64,000 nucleotides of DNA from an uncultured Alistipes sp. (GTDB lineage Bacteria; Bacteroidota; Bacteroidia; Bacteroidales; Rikenellaceae), in the NCBI GenBank assembly GCA_944326855.1, contig CALVFO010000027.1, positions 1 through 64,000 of the forward strand. Direction: 5' to 3'. The notes under the pieces were generated by a model. That model was not told the DNA's origin. It saw only the letters and a program-made list of their open reading frames with translations, and did not search any database. A program made the position numbers and the translations under genes. Below are positions 1 to 8,367 of this stretch, in pieces (position 1 is the first letter of the stretch; each line of letters opens with the position of its first letter).

Positions 1-796
1 ATTCGGTTCCTTTTAATAACACTGGACCTACCTGACCGGTCAGGGTTAACCCTTGTTCATTGCGATAGACGATTGTAAAAGTGTGTTCGGCTGTATGTAC
101 GGGATCCGAACGGAACAAAAATCTAAAGTCGAAATACAGTAGTTTTCGTTTAAGTCGATTGAACTCTTCTAATGATTCTTGTAAGTAGCTTACACTGGTC
201 GAAAATTCATATTGTTTGAAGAAACTGTTGTAAGATTTTGGTTTGCAGGTAGTTTCTCCTAAATACATGGCTTTTTGATAACCGCTTTTCAAGTAGTCTT
301 CGGCGGAGAAAAATTGAATATCCACAATGTCATTCAGTGGAGTTCCTGCCGGATGGGCCGCATCGTAGTCGGTGTCTGAGATTACATCTATATGGTCTGT
401 ACGTACGAATTGGCAAAAACCAAATACTTCTCCGCTGCGTTTGTATTCGGTGTCATGATGCGCCTTAGCCAATGAATCGCATACGGCTTTACGGTCCAGC
501 CATGTTTGTTCCGGAGAGATTACCCAGCAAGGATATTGTTCCCAGTTTAGATCAACGGATTGTTTATATCCAAATATTAGCCTGATAGGATTGAGAGGGA
601 CATTTGGTTCACCCTCTACAACGGAGGGATAAACGGTCGCTTCTACCATTTCTTGAGTTGGAGGATCGACATAAGAACGAATAAAATAATCCGAGTAAGG
701 TGGCCAGGTTTCGTCTCCATCTTTCTCGTCTTTTTCGCACCCACTCAGCATCATAGCCAGCAATACCGTAACGCTGATACATAAATTCGGTTTCAT
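1..796 (-). CDS. putative lipoprotein, C-terminus beyond window edge
   Basis: The frame opens at the ATG whose complement is at 794-796 and stays open to base 1, so the C-terminal end lies outside the window. The first 20 residues are a lipoprotein signal: a short basic start, a hydrophobic stretch and the lipobox L-S-G-C with Cys20. An acidic and lysine-rich linker (EKDEKDGDE) follows, as is usual for Bacteroidota surface lipoproteins. The remaining ~245 visible residues are rich in Tyr, Phe and charged residues and match no family I can name. It is transcribed away from the beta-propeller lipoprotein gene at 1072, leaving a 275-bp divergent gap. A TACATTTA element close upstream could be its -7 promoter site. 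The lipoprotein call is secure; the function is unknown. Confidence 0.7.
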   Translation of the reverse strand, partial: MKPNLCISVTVLLAMMLSGCEKDEKDGDETWPPYSDYFIRSYVDPPTQEMVEATVYPSVVEGEPNVPLNPIRLIFGYKQSVDLNWEQYPCWVISPEQTWLDRKAVCDSLAKAHHDTEYKRSGEVFGFCQFVRTDHIDVISDTDYDAAHPAGTPLNDIVDIQFFSAEDYLKSGYQKAMYLGETTCKPKSYNSFFKQYEFSTSVSYLQESLEEFNRLKRKLLYFDFRFLFRSDPVHTAEHTFTIVYRNEQGLTLTGQVGPVLLKGTE

Positions 797-1071
797 AATG
801 TTAAATTTTATAAAATTTGTCTAAATGTAAGGATTAATATGATAAAAATCAAATTGTAGCTGATCTGATATAGGATCAATTATAATTTATGTGGACCGTG
901 TTATGGCAAATAGCTGGGGAAATAACATCGGGGAGTGGGGATCGTATGTGAAAAGATGGCTGGAAATTTTGTATCTTTATTACAAGTGCCCGTTTGGGTG
1001 CGGAATTTCCTGGGTAATCGATTCGTTGTGAGGAAAATCTACTACGACAAAAAAGGTATGTTAAAATTTGA

Positions 1072-2142
1072 ATGGATATGCAGAAAGTTTTCATGGTGTT
1101 GTTCGGGGTTTTACTGCTTGCTTGCGGCGAAGATCGTTCAAATTCTTCTCCTACAATAATCTCCATACTTTTTCAAGAACAGGCAGTTTTTCCGTCTAAA
1201 ATAGTCGAAATAATTCCTCTGGAAACGCGACAGGATGCCTTAATCGGGCTTTATTATTCTGTGCTTTCTACCCGGGATTACTTTATTGTTCACGACCAGA
1301 AAAAAGTCATTATATTTAATAAAGCCGGTAAAATCCATGCAGTCATTAATCGTCTGGGCAAAAGTAATTCGGAATATCTTTCTATTGCAGATGTTACGGT
1401 TTATCAGGATACGATTTACGTCAAAGATCCCATGCGAAAAAGGCTTATGCGATTCAATTTAGACGGAGAGTTTGTCGATAATCTGAATATCCTTTCTCCC
1501 GGGTATCAATTCGGGATTGGGAATGGCATTATTTACTCTAATATCATTAATCCGAATGAGGCTGGTGGAATGACCTTGCAATTGAATGATTTTTCCGGTG
1601 AACTCATCTCCCAGGAGATTCCCTTTAAATATTCCTCGGATTTAGCCGCCCGCGAAAAATTCGTTCGATTTAAGGACAAGCTTTATTATGTTCCGAATTT
1701 CTACGCTACGATTTTTGAACTGCATAAAGATGGAAGCATCCACCCTTACTATACATTTGATTTTGGGAATAAGTGGCCTGAAGATTCGGAATTGGATCAA
1801 TGGGACAATATGAGAAACACCAGTTTGACCATGAAAACCTTAAGGGAAGAGGGAAAAATTGCATTTCTCGAATTTCATGAAATATCGAATACCATAGCGC
1901 TATGCTTTAACATGGGATCTTCGAGGTATAGCTGGTTTTATGATAAACAGACTGAACGGCAGTTTATGGTTCAGCATCAAAGTGAGCAATCGTCCGTATT
2001 GGGACATGATATTTTTTGCACGGATGGAGATGCCTTCGTCACCAGCATAGATGCATTTGATTACCTGGAAAATTACCAAGAACTGCGTCCGCTGGAGTTA
2101 TCCGCGGATCATAATCCTGTTTTAGTCGTATATACATTCTGA
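1072..2142 (+). CDS. 6-bladed beta-propeller family lipoprotein
   Basis: This 356-residue protein begins with a lipoprotein signal whose lipobox is L-L-A-C (Cys18), followed by G-E-D. The mature part carries the repeated pattern of the Bacteroidota 6-bladed beta-propeller family: a strand reporting a value (VIIFNKAGKIHAVINRLG), a glycine and serine turn, a site with E-Y-L-S-I-A-D-V, and a strand with D-T-I-Y-V-K-D-P followed by R-L-M-R-F-N-L-D-G-E-F-V. The length fits the family at about 350-400 residues. Such proteins are thought to sit in the envelope, and their ligands are generally unknown. Met1 or Met3 could be the start; both keep the signal intact. It stands alone, divergent from the lipoprotein at the left edge. 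Confidence 0.75.
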   Translation: MDMQKVFMVLFGVLLLACGEDRSNSSPTIISILFQEQAVFPSKIVEIIPLETRQDALIGLYYSVLSTRDYFIVHDQKKVIIFNKAGKIHAVINRLGKSNSEYLSIADVTVYQDTIYVKDPMRKRLMRFNLDGEFVDNLNILSPGYQFGIGNGIIYSNIINPNEAGGMTLQLNDFSGELISQEIPFKYSSDLAAREKFVRFKDKLYYVPNFYATIFELHKDGSIHPYYTFDFGNKWPEDSELDQWDNMRNTSLTMKTLREEGKIAFLEFHEISNTIALCFNMGSSRYSWFYDKQTERQFMVQHQSEQSSVLGHDIFCTDGDAFVTSIDAFDYLENYQELRPLELSADHNPVLVVYTF

Positions 2143-2632
2143 TTCGCCTCACGGGAGAAGCCAGGGGGCAAAATGATTCGGCGCAGATCGGTGGCTCTAT
2201 GGGACCTTATACGTCCAATTCGTTGCCAGGGGATTGAGCGGAGCGAATCTCGAGCGAATGATCCGGAATGTCGGGAGCCGGGCTGATTGTATATTGGGTT
2301 CCCCGGAGGGCGCGAGGGTCAGTACCCCGGTCAGTAAGGGCATTGGGATCTTATCGGCGGGATTCATGGGCTTGTCGAAAGGGCTGATGACATCCACGAT
2401 CCGGTTCGACGTCTGTTGTGCATCCTCATTTGTTAGGCTTCTGTTGAGCGGAGTGCGCTACGGACGAATCCTGGCGGCCCGATTTCGGCATGAATTATAA
2501 CGGGGCCCTCTTTCGTTTTCGGAAGAGAAATGCCTCCCCCTGAAAATCCAAGGGCCTCATGTGCGAGGTCCTTGGACGATGTATCTATCGAAGTCTGTAT
2601 CCGGATTTCAGGAAGGTGACCTTGGGAAACGT
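2143..2632. other. 490-bp gap with no convincing gene
   Basis: Apart from the hairpin at 2547-2576 I see no gene. The stretch 2143-2510 is GC-rich, unlike the AT-rich gap at 3187-3660, and has short open frames on both strands (66-88 codons) with no recognisable domain or signal. It could be the degraded remains of a coding sequence, but no family match supports that. Confidence 0.4.
2547..2576 (-). terminator. hairpin terminator of the XRE regulator gene
   Basis: TCCAAGG and CCTTGGA, extended by CCTC/GAGG across one mismatch, form an 11-bp stem with a 6-nt loop. On the minus strand it is followed by TTTT. It lies about 55 nt beyond the stop of the leftward regulator gene. Confidence 0.55.
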
Positions 2633-3163
2633 TTATTTCGGGCGGTACGAAATAAACGTTTTGTCTTTTAAAAAGATGACGATTTGTTCGATCGTCTCTT
2701 CCGGGATTTGAGAGATATCCAACCGGGATTTGCGGGTCGGCTCCGCTCCATTTTTAAGTGTCTCAGAATTCGATGAAACGGAATCGGCTTGGGAAGGTGT
2801 CGATATAGGCGATTGTTCAGCGGTTTCGGGCGCCGAAGTTTTCGGCAAGACTGGAGTCTCGAAAGGAAGGGTCGGCAGGGTACCCGTCGAGGTCGGAGTT
2901 TGGGTAATGGGAATAGATGGGGGTGTTGATTTTTCCGGCAGCGAATTTTCAGTAGATCGGTAGATCGGGCCTTTCCCCAAAAGCAACCAATCCGGATTGA
3001 CTTTGGGGAAGCGGAGCAACATTTTTTCAATAAAGTCGAAACTCGGTTTATTACGTCCTCCCAGGATATGCGAAATGCTGGAAGGTTGCACACCCATGAT
3101 TTCTGCGAAGCGGGAAGGGGTCAAACCTTCTGTTCGGATGAATTTTTCGAGTCTTTCCCTCAT
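2633..3163 (-). CDS. XRE-family helix-turn-helix transcriptional regulator
   Basis: This 176-residue protein has an N-terminal HTH_XRE domain (about residues 1-65). The helix-turn-helix reads S-R-F-A-E-I-M-G-V-Q-P-S-S-I-S-H-I-L and is followed by N-K-P-S-F-D-F-I-E-K-M-L, then the typical N-P-D-W-L-L-L-G-K-G. A Pro/Ser/Thr-rich linker of roughly 70 residues joins it to a short conserved tail (I-E-Q-I-V-I-F-L-K-D-K-T-F-I-S-Y). This tail recurs in Bacteroidales regulators of the type; its ligand or partner is not known. The gene stands alone between non-coding stretches. A -7 element only a few bases ahead of the start implies a very short leader. TTGTAACA motifs at 3261-3268 and in the inverted repeat at 3544-3571 are possible autoregulatory sites, an inference only. 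Confidence 0.85.
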   Translation of the reverse strand: MRERLEKFIRTEGLTPSRFAEIMGVQPSSISHILGGRNKPSFDFIEKMLLRFPKVNPDWLLLGKGPIYRSTENSLPEKSTPPSIPITQTPTSTGTLPTLPFETPVLPKTSAPETAEQSPISTPSQADSVSSNSETLKNGAEPTRKSRLDISQIPEETIEQIVIFLKDKTFISYRPK

Positions 3164-3178
3164 TTTTCGGATTTTTCA

Positions 3179-3186
3179 CAAAAATA
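3179..3186 (-). promoter_or_regulatory. -7 promoter element of the XRE gene
   Basis: TATTTTTG on the minus strand matches the Bacteroidota -7 consensus TAnnTTTG and ends 15 bases before the start codon, implying a nearly leaderless transcript. Confidence 0.5.
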
Positions 3187-3660
3187 AACAAAATAATAAA
3201 TCCGAGCAAGCGTCAATTTACAAAAATAATCTCCTGCAAGCACATTTTACTGAATTACTTTTGTAACACACCTGAAATAGTCCAATACGAATGTTAGTAC
3301 ACCTGTGTTTACCATAAGTTTATCTTGATATAAAATCAGTAATATGCTGGAATTTAACCTAATGAATAGAAAAATGTGATTTTGTGGTAGGCGAAGAGCA
3401 GAAACGAGTATAGCTCTAAAGAATAACCGGAATCGTTACTTTAAATCAATCTTATTATACACTGATTATTAGTATTTTATTTAAAATACAAACAATAATT
3501 TAACTTGTGATATAGTGTATGCTTTTTGGGTTTTGAATTTCCGTGTTACAAGTGTTAATACAATTGTAACAAAATAGCATTTTGTTAATGTGTTTACAAA
3601 TATAAATCATCACTGGAGATTTATGTATTATAATTTATACACATGTAATTCACGGAACGT
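3187..3660. other. AT-rich gene-free stretch with DnaA-box-like 9-mers
   Basis: No gene is apparent on either strand. The composition is strongly AT-rich against the rest of the window. It holds TTATACACA at 3635-3643, which fits TTATNCACA, a near match TTATACACT at 3455-3463, repeated TTGTAACA words, and a TACTTTTG element at 3255-3262 on the plus strand with nothing obvious to transcribe. dnaA starts 2.6 kb to the right. Regulatory DNA, an undetected small RNA or an origin-like region are all possible; none is shown. Confidence 0.4.
3544..3571. repeat. inverted repeat TGTTACAA-N12-TTGTAACA
   Basis: Two perfect 8-bp arms are separated by 12 bp. A further copy of TTGTAACA sits at 3261-3268, nearer the XRE gene. 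The symmetry suits a dimeric DNA-binding protein. Confidence 0.5.
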
Positions 3661-3701
3661 AAAAAAGGAGAGTTTTGGAGCATTTCGCTCCCCTACTCTC
3701 C
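3661..3701 (-). terminator. branched-looking hairpin with T run, second terminator
   Basis: Outer arms GGAGAGT/ACTCTCC and inner arms GGAGC/GCTCC around a 5-nt loop are separated by a symmetrical 3-nt internal loop. On the minus strand it is followed by TTTTTT. It lies about 60 bp beyond another terminator on the same strand. Confidence 0.6.
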
Positions 3702-3751
3702 CGTTTATCGGCAATTTGGATTCAGGTAAAATCTTTCCGATTAATTATGTT

Positions 3752-3783
3752 AAATAAAAAAGGCGTCCCCTACGGAACGCCTT
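3752..3783 (-). terminator. terminator of the HIT-family gene
   Basis: AAGGCGT and ACGCCTT form a perfect 7-bp stem with a 10-nt loop. On the minus strand it is followed by TTTTTATTT. It begins 22 nt after the HIT gene's stop. Confidence 0.75.
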
Positions 3784-3805
3784 GATAAATAAGTTTTAAA
3801 GCAGT

Positions 3806-4192
3806 TTACATCTGGATCAAGTCGGCAATTTTCTGAAACTCTTCCGGAGTCAATTTGAGCTTTTCGCGATGAAAATCGACGTCTTTTTCACTGTTGATGG
3901 GAATCAAATGAATGTGCGCATGCGGTACTTCCATCCCTAAAACGACGACCGCTACCCGCTTGCAGGCTATTTTCTCCCCTATTTTCCGGGCAATTTTCTT
4001 GGCAAAGATCATCATCTCTGCCAAGGTGCGATCGTCCAGGTCAAACAGATAATCGACTTCCTGTTTGGGAACAACCAGCGTATGCCCCGGTGTCAGGGGA
4101 TTGATGTCCAAAAATGCGTAATAATGTTCATCCTCGGCTACCTTGTAGCTGGGAATTTCGCCTTTTATGATACGAGTGAATATGGTTGCCAT
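3806..4192 (-). CDS. HIT family protein (histidine triad nucleotide hydrolase)
   Basis: This 128-residue protein has the full-length HIT layout. The N-terminal I-F-T-R-I-I-K-G-E-I-P-S and Y-A-F-L-D-I-N-P-L-T-P-G-H-T-L-V-V-P segments resemble HINT-type proteins. The catalytic histidine triad H-A-H-I-H-L-I lies near residue 113; the middle His of the triad forms the nucleotidyl intermediate. Family members hydrolyse AMP-linked compounds such as AMP-amino acids and dinucleoside polyphosphates; the physiological substrate here cannot be read from sequence. It lies 131 bp beyond the phosphohexomutase start-distal end and is read in the same direction, so it may be downstream in one transcript. The gene is intact and followed by a strong terminator. 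Confidence 0.92.
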   Translation of the reverse strand: MATIFTRIIKGEIPSYKVAEDEHYYAFLDINPLTPGHTLVVPKQEVDYLFDLDDRTLAEMMIFAKKIARKIGEKIACKRVAVVVLGMEVPHAHIHLIPINSEKDVDFHREKLKLTPEEFQKIADLIQM

Positions 4193-4323
4193 GAGTTTTG
4201 GTTGTTAATGCGACGCTTTGTGGACGTAATGCCCGAAAAGACGCCATTGTGTTAATTATTTTATGTTTGACGGGAAAATGCCCCAGTCGCACGGTCTGTT
4301 AAATTTTGCCCCTAAAATGAGGC

Positions 4324-6063
4324 TTATACCAGTTTTAGCTCTTCTTTGATTTTTTCGATTCGGGCATCCAGTTGCTTCATCGCCTGGTCGAAATGAGCCG
4401 TGTCGTCCAATTCGCCCCGAACGCCGAAATAAAATTTGATTTTGGGCTCGGTTCCCGAAGGACGAATCGATACAATCGTCGAATCTTCCGTCAGGAATTG
4501 CAGTACATTGGATTTTTCCAGTTCGATCGGCTTGCTTTCCCCCGTTCGGAGATCGGTACTTAATGAGGTCTGGTAATCTCGAAGGATGACGACCGGAGAT
4601 CCGCCGATTGTACGGGGTGGTTGGGCGCGGAAATCGCTCATCATTTGACGGATTTCTTCGGCTCCTTCTTTGCCTTTCCGTACGACCGATACCATCTGTT
4701 CGCGGAACAGCCCGTATTCGACGTAAATGCGCTTCAGCAGTTCATACAGGGATAGACCTTGGGATTTGGCCCAGGCTGCGGCTTCGGCTGCCAGCGAGCA
4801 GGCGCTGACGGCGTCTTTGTCGCGGACGAAATCACCGGCCAGGAAGCCATAGCTTTCTTCCCCTCCGCAAATATATTGGGCTTTCCCTTCGAGGTTGCGG
4901 ATGATCGAGGCGATGTATTTGAAGCCGGTCAGACAGTCGTAATAAGGAATATCGAACGATTGGGCGATACGACCGATCAGTTCCGTCGTGACGATGGTTT
5001 TGATGACGTATTGCCGACCGTTGAGGCGGCCCAGTTCGCTCCAGCGTTTGACAATGTAGTACAGCAGCAGCGAACAGGTCTGATTCCCGTTCAACAAGAC
5101 ATATTCTCCGTTTTCGTCCCGTACGGCGACTCCGATGCGGTCGGCATCGGGATCGGTGGCCAGTACCAGTTCGGCATTTTCCTTGCGGGCCAGGTCGATG
5201 GCCATGGTCATGGCGGCCCGTTCTTCGGGGTTGGGTGAAGCTACGGTCGGGAAGTTGCCGTCCGGGATATTCTGTTCGCGTACCGTCATGACGTTCCGGA
5301 ATCCGTATTTATGCAGGGAGGCCGGTACGAGCACGACGCCGGTGCCATGAATGGGGGTATAAACGATTTTCATGTCGCTGTGCTGGGCGATGGCTTCCGG
5401 CGATAAGGAAAGGCTGTGGACGGCATCCAGGTAGATTTGGTCGAAGGCTTCGTCCAGGATGGTGATGTTGCCCTCACCTCCCGAGGAGAGTACTTGGTCG
5501 GGAGAGGTGATTTTTTGGACCTCTTCGATGATGTTGGTATCGTGGGGCGCCGTCACCTGAGCGCCATCGGACCAGTATGCCTTGTAGCCGTTGTATTCTT
5601 TGGGATTGTGGGAGGCGGTGATCATCACGCCGCTTTTGCATTCGAGGTGTCGGATGGCGAAGCTCAGCTCGGGGGTGGGACGCAAGGAATCGAACAGATA
5701 AACCGAGAATCCGTTGGCGGCAAATATGGCGGCTACGCGTTCCGAAAAGGCCCGGCTGTTATGGCGGCTGTCGTGCGATACGACCACTTTGATTTTCTCG
5801 TTCGGGAAGGCTTTTTTCAGGTAATTGGCCAGTCCCTGTGTAGCCATGCCCACGGTATAGATATTCATGCGGTTGGTTCCGACTCCCATGATACCGCGCA
5901 GGCCTCCGGTGCCGAATTCCAGATCTTTATAAAAACTTTCGGTAAGCTCTTTTAAATCGTTATCTATCAGATTTTTAACTTGCTTTTTTGTTTCTTCGTC
6001 GTAGGGCCCGTTCAGCCATTGTTCCGCTTTTTGGCGCACCAAAATTTCCAAATTGTCAGCCAT
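4324..6063 (-). CDS. phospho-sugar mutase (phosphoglucomutase/phosphomannomutase)
   Basis: This cytosolic 579-residue alpha-D-phosphohexomutase belongs to the longer Pgm2-like group. All four active-site loops are present: the phosphoserine loop T-A-S-H-N-P with Ser151, the metal loop D-P-D-A-D-R at 304-309, the sugar loop G-E-E-S-Y-G-F at 401-407, and the phosphate loop R-P-S-G-T-E-P-K near 534-541. It should interconvert hexose 1- and 6-phosphates, linking central metabolism to polysaccharide and nucleotide-sugar synthesis. Glucose versus mannose specificity is not decidable from sequence. A TATCTTTG promoter element precedes it by about 58 bp in the gap divergent from dnaA. No truncation or frameshift is seen. 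Confidence 0.92.
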   Translation of the reverse strand: MADNLEILVRQKAEQWLNGPYDEETKKQVKNLIDNDLKELTESFYKDLEFGTGGLRGIMGVGTNRMNIYTVGMATQGLANYLKKAFPNEKIKVVVSHDSRHNSRAFSERVAAIFAANGFSVYLFDSLRPTPELSFAIRHLECKSGVMITASHNPKEYNGYKAYWSDGAQVTAPHDTNIIEEVQKITSPDQVLSSGGEGNITILDEAFDQIYLDAVHSLSLSPEAIAQHSDMKIVYTPIHGTGVVLVPASLHKYGFRNVMTVREQNIPDGNFPTVASPNPEERAAMTMAIDLARKENAELVLATDPDADRIGVAVRDENGEYVLLNGNQTCSLLLYYIVKRWSELGRLNGRQYVIKTIVTTELIGRIAQSFDIPYYDCLTGFKYIASIIRNLEGKAQYICGGEESYGFLAGDFVRDKDAVSACSLAAEAAAWAKSQGLSLYELLKRIYVEYGLFREQMVSVVRKGKEGAEEIRQMMSDFRAQPPRTIGGSPVVILRDYQTSLSTDLRTGESKPIELEKSNVLQFLTEDSTIVSIRPSGTEPKIKFYFGVRGELDDTAHFDQAMKQLDARIEKIKEELKLV

Positions 6064-6120
6064 AATGATTATAGTTTTTTCTTATGGATTAAATGCTGTT
6101 CCTCTAAAAGTTTCTATAAA

Positions 6121-6128
6121 CAAAGATA
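6121..6128 (-). promoter_or_regulatory. -7 promoter element of the phosphohexomutase gene
   Basis: TATCTTTG on the minus strand is an exact TAnnTTTG match, preceded by a T-rich tract, in the divergent gap between the mutase and dnaA. Confidence 0.6.
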
Positions 6129-6285
6129 GGCAAAAAAATGAAATCTTCTATATCAGTTCGTTAAAATTTCCCCGGGGAAGAGACCTCCATTGTCTATAAC
6201 ATTATTTCCTGAATAAACAAGATGAGTCCATGTTTTTTTTGTCAAATTTATCTACAATTTTTGTGATGCAAAACAACCCACTTAC

Positions 6286-7698
6286 ATGTCACTCAATCAT
6301 CCCACATACGGAGACGTATGGCAACATTGCTTGTCCCAAATCAAAGAGCGTACTTCGGACGAAGAATTCGCAAAATGGTTCAAGCCTATTGTGCCGCTGG
6401 GCTTCGACGGAACAACGCTGAAGTTGAAAGTTCCTAACGAGAGTTACGTGTATCATATTGAGAAACACTTCATTCCGTTACTTACTCCCATCATTCGCCA
6501 GCAATTCGGCCAAAAAACCAAATTGCGCTATGCCGTGCCTCGGGCCGAACGGCCTGCAACGGTAGTGGCCGAAGCCGATATGACGGCCATCAATACTTTT
6601 GCGACGCAAACCAATACGGCAAATATAAAGAATCCCTTTGTCATTCCGGGCATCCGCAAGCTGGTGATCGACCCGCAACTCAATCCCCATTACACGTTCG
6701 ATACTTTCGTGGAAGGCGATTGTAATCGACTGTGTCGGTCGGCCGGTTTTTCGGTGGCGGTCGAACCGGGGGCAACGCCTTTCAATCCCCTCTATATATA
6801 TGGGGATTCGGGATTGGGGAAAACCCACATCGCGCAGGCCATCGGCATGGAGGTTAAACAGCGCCGTCCGTCAATGCAGGTGCTCTATGTCTCCATGAAC
6901 AAATTTCAGGCTCAGTTTACCAATGCCGTGCGTTCGGGGGAAATCAACGACTTTATCCACTTTTACCAGATGCTCGACGTGCTGATTATCGACGATATTC
7001 AGGAACTTTCGGGCAAGGAAAAGACGCAGAACGCTTTCTTCAACATTTTCAACCATTTGCACCTTTCCGGTAAACAGTTGATCATGACCTCCGATAAACC
7101 GCCCGTGGAGTTGAAGGATATCGAACAGCGTCTGATCACTCGTTTCAAATGGGGCCTGTCGGCTCAGCTGTTGCAGCCCGATTACGAGACCAAAGTGAAG
7201 ATCATCCGCAATAAGGCCTCTCGCCTCGGCGCGGAGGTGCCTGAAGAGGTAATCGATTATCTGGCGCAGAATATCAACGCCAACATTCGGGAAATCGAAG
7301 GGGCACTCTCTTCCCTGGTGGCGAATGCTTCTTTCCTGGGAAAAAAGATTACCAGTTCGCTGGCCAAGGATATTCTGAAGGTTTACGTACAGTTCAATCA
7401 GAAGGAGATCACCTTGGAACATATTCAGAAGGTGGTGTGCGAACACTTCAACCTGGATGCCGAGACGTTCAACTCTCCTCGCCGTACGCGGGAAATCGCG
7501 CAGGCCCGTCAGATTGCCATGTATCTGAGCAAGCAGCACACCAAAGCTCCGTTGACCATCATCGGGGCGGCAATCGGAGGCAAGAACCATGCAACGGTGC
7601 TGCATGCCTGCAAAGCCATTTCGAATTTGATGGAAACCGACAAGGTGTTCCGTCATCAGATCGAAGAAATCGAAAAAAAAGTACTGGCCCGTTCATAA
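6286..7698 (+). CDS. dnaA: chromosomal replication initiator protein DnaA
   Basis: This 470-residue protein has the four DnaA domains in order: the N-terminal domain I (residues 1-75, with WFKPI), a short linker, the AAA+ domain with Walker A G-D-S-G-L-G-K-T-H at 173-181 and Walker B L-I-I-D-D-I-Q, and the C-terminal DNA-binding domain. That domain carries the signature I-I-G-A-A-I-G-G-K-N-H-A-T-V-L-H-A near residues 425-441. It opens the replication origin by binding DnaA boxes as ATP-bound oligomers. The ATG at 6286 gives the normal N-terminus; an upstream ATG at 6266 is out of frame. A hairpin terminator follows. The gene lies between metabolic genes with no dnaN or recF beside it, and I see no DnaA-box cluster in the immediate upstream gap. 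Confidence 0.97.
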   Translation: MSLNHPTYGDVWQHCLSQIKERTSDEEFAKWFKPIVPLGFDGTTLKLKVPNESYVYHIEKHFIPLLTPIIRQQFGQKTKLRYAVPRAERPATVVAEADMTAINTFATQTNTANIKNPFVIPGIRKLVIDPQLNPHYTFDTFVEGDCNRLCRSAGFSVAVEPGATPFNPLYIYGDSGLGKTHIAQAIGMEVKQRRPSMQVLYVSMNKFQAQFTNAVRSGEINDFIHFYQMLDVLIIDDIQELSGKEKTQNAFFNIFNHLHLSGKQLIMTSDKPPVELKDIEQRLITRFKWGLSAQLLQPDYETKVKIIRNKASRLGAEVPEEVIDYLAQNINANIREIEGALSSLVANASFLGKKITSSLAKDILKVYVQFNQKEITLEHIQKVVCEHFNLDAETFNSPRRTREIAQARQIAMYLSKQHTKAPLTIIGAAIGGKNHATVLHACKAISNLMETDKVFRHQIEEIEKKVLARS

Positions 7699-7720
7699 AG
7701 GGGCTTTTATAGAGTGATCG

Positions 7721-7766
7721 GAGAAAGTTTTTCCGGGCAAAGAGCCGGGGAAAACTTTTCTTCTTT
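7721..7766 (+). terminator. terminator after dnaA
   Basis: GAAAGTTTTTCC pairs with GGGGAAAACTTTTC with small imperfections, and a TTCTTT tract follows. It starts about 25 nt past the dnaA stop. Confidence 0.65.
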
Positions 7767-7779
7767 CCGGGTTTATTCG

Positions 7780-7787
7780 TATATTTA
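7780..7787 (+). promoter_or_regulatory. possible -7 promoter element of bcp
   Basis: TATATTTA, a one-base variant of TAnnTTTG, lies 19 bp before the bcp start codon and after the dnaA terminator, so bcp probably has its own promoter. Confidence 0.4.
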
Positions 7788-7806
7788 CCTGCAAATCGAG
7801 TCGGTT

Positions 7807-8274
7807 ATGACCAAGTTGAAAGTAGGAGATCCGGCCCCCCGTTTTGAAGGGGTCGATCAGAATGATCGTAAAATATCGCTGGACGATTTCAGCGGCAAGA
7901 AGCTGGTGTTGTATTTTTACCCCAAGGACAATACGCCGGGCTGTACGGCTGAAGCCTGCAGTTTGCGGGACGGTCGGGACGAACTGCTGAAGATGGGATT
8001 CGAAGTGGTGGGCGTAAGTCCCGATAGCTCGAAGTCGCATCGGGGATTTATCGAAAAGCATGCGCTGAACTTTCCGTTGATTGCCGATACCGATAAACAT
8101 ATCGCTCAGGCTTACGGAGTATGGGGCGAAAAAAAAATTATGGGACGTACCTATATGGGAATTCTGCGGACGACTTTTGTGATCGATCCGCAGGGTGTGA
8201 TCGAACGGGTGTTCGACAAGGTACAGACCAAAGACCATTTTAATCAGATTGTGGAAGCCTATCGGAAAGACTGA
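7807..8274 (+). CDS. bcp: thioredoxin-dependent thiol peroxidase (BCP-type peroxiredoxin)
   Basis: This 155-residue protein is a bacterioferritin comigratory protein/PrxQ-type peroxiredoxin. The catalytic segment Y-P-K-D-N-T-P-G-C-T-A-E-A-C-S-L-R-D carries the peroxidatic Cys in P-G-C-T and a second Cys five residues on, the spacing of the atypical two-Cys PrxQ class. It reduces hydrogen peroxide and organic hydroperoxides using thioredoxin, in the cytosol. An in-frame upstream Met at 7714 would add 31 residues overlapping the dnaA terminator, so the ATG at 7807, beginning M-T-K-L-K-V-G-D, is chosen. A weak terminator separates it from recA. Confidence 0.93.
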   Translation: MTKLKVGDPAPRFEGVDQNDRKISLDDFSGKKLVLYFYPKDNTPGCTAEACSLRDGRDELLKMGFEVVGVSPDSSKSHRGFIEKHALNFPLIADTDKHIAQAYGVWGEKKIMGRTYMGILRTTFVIDPQGVIERVFDKVQTKDHFNQIVEAYRKD

Positions 8275-8313
8275 TGAAACGGATGTACGTGTAGGCTCCG
8301 TGGAAGCGGTACG

Positions 8314-8338
8314 ACAGGTTGACGCTTGCCTGTTTTTT
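8314..8338 (+). terminator. probable terminator after bcp
   Basis: ACAGG and CCTGT form a short stem with a 10-nt loop, followed by TTTTTT. The stem is only 5-6 bp, so termination may be partial. Confidence 0.45.
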
Positions 8339-8367
8339 GGAAAACAGAGAAAACCCAATATATATTT

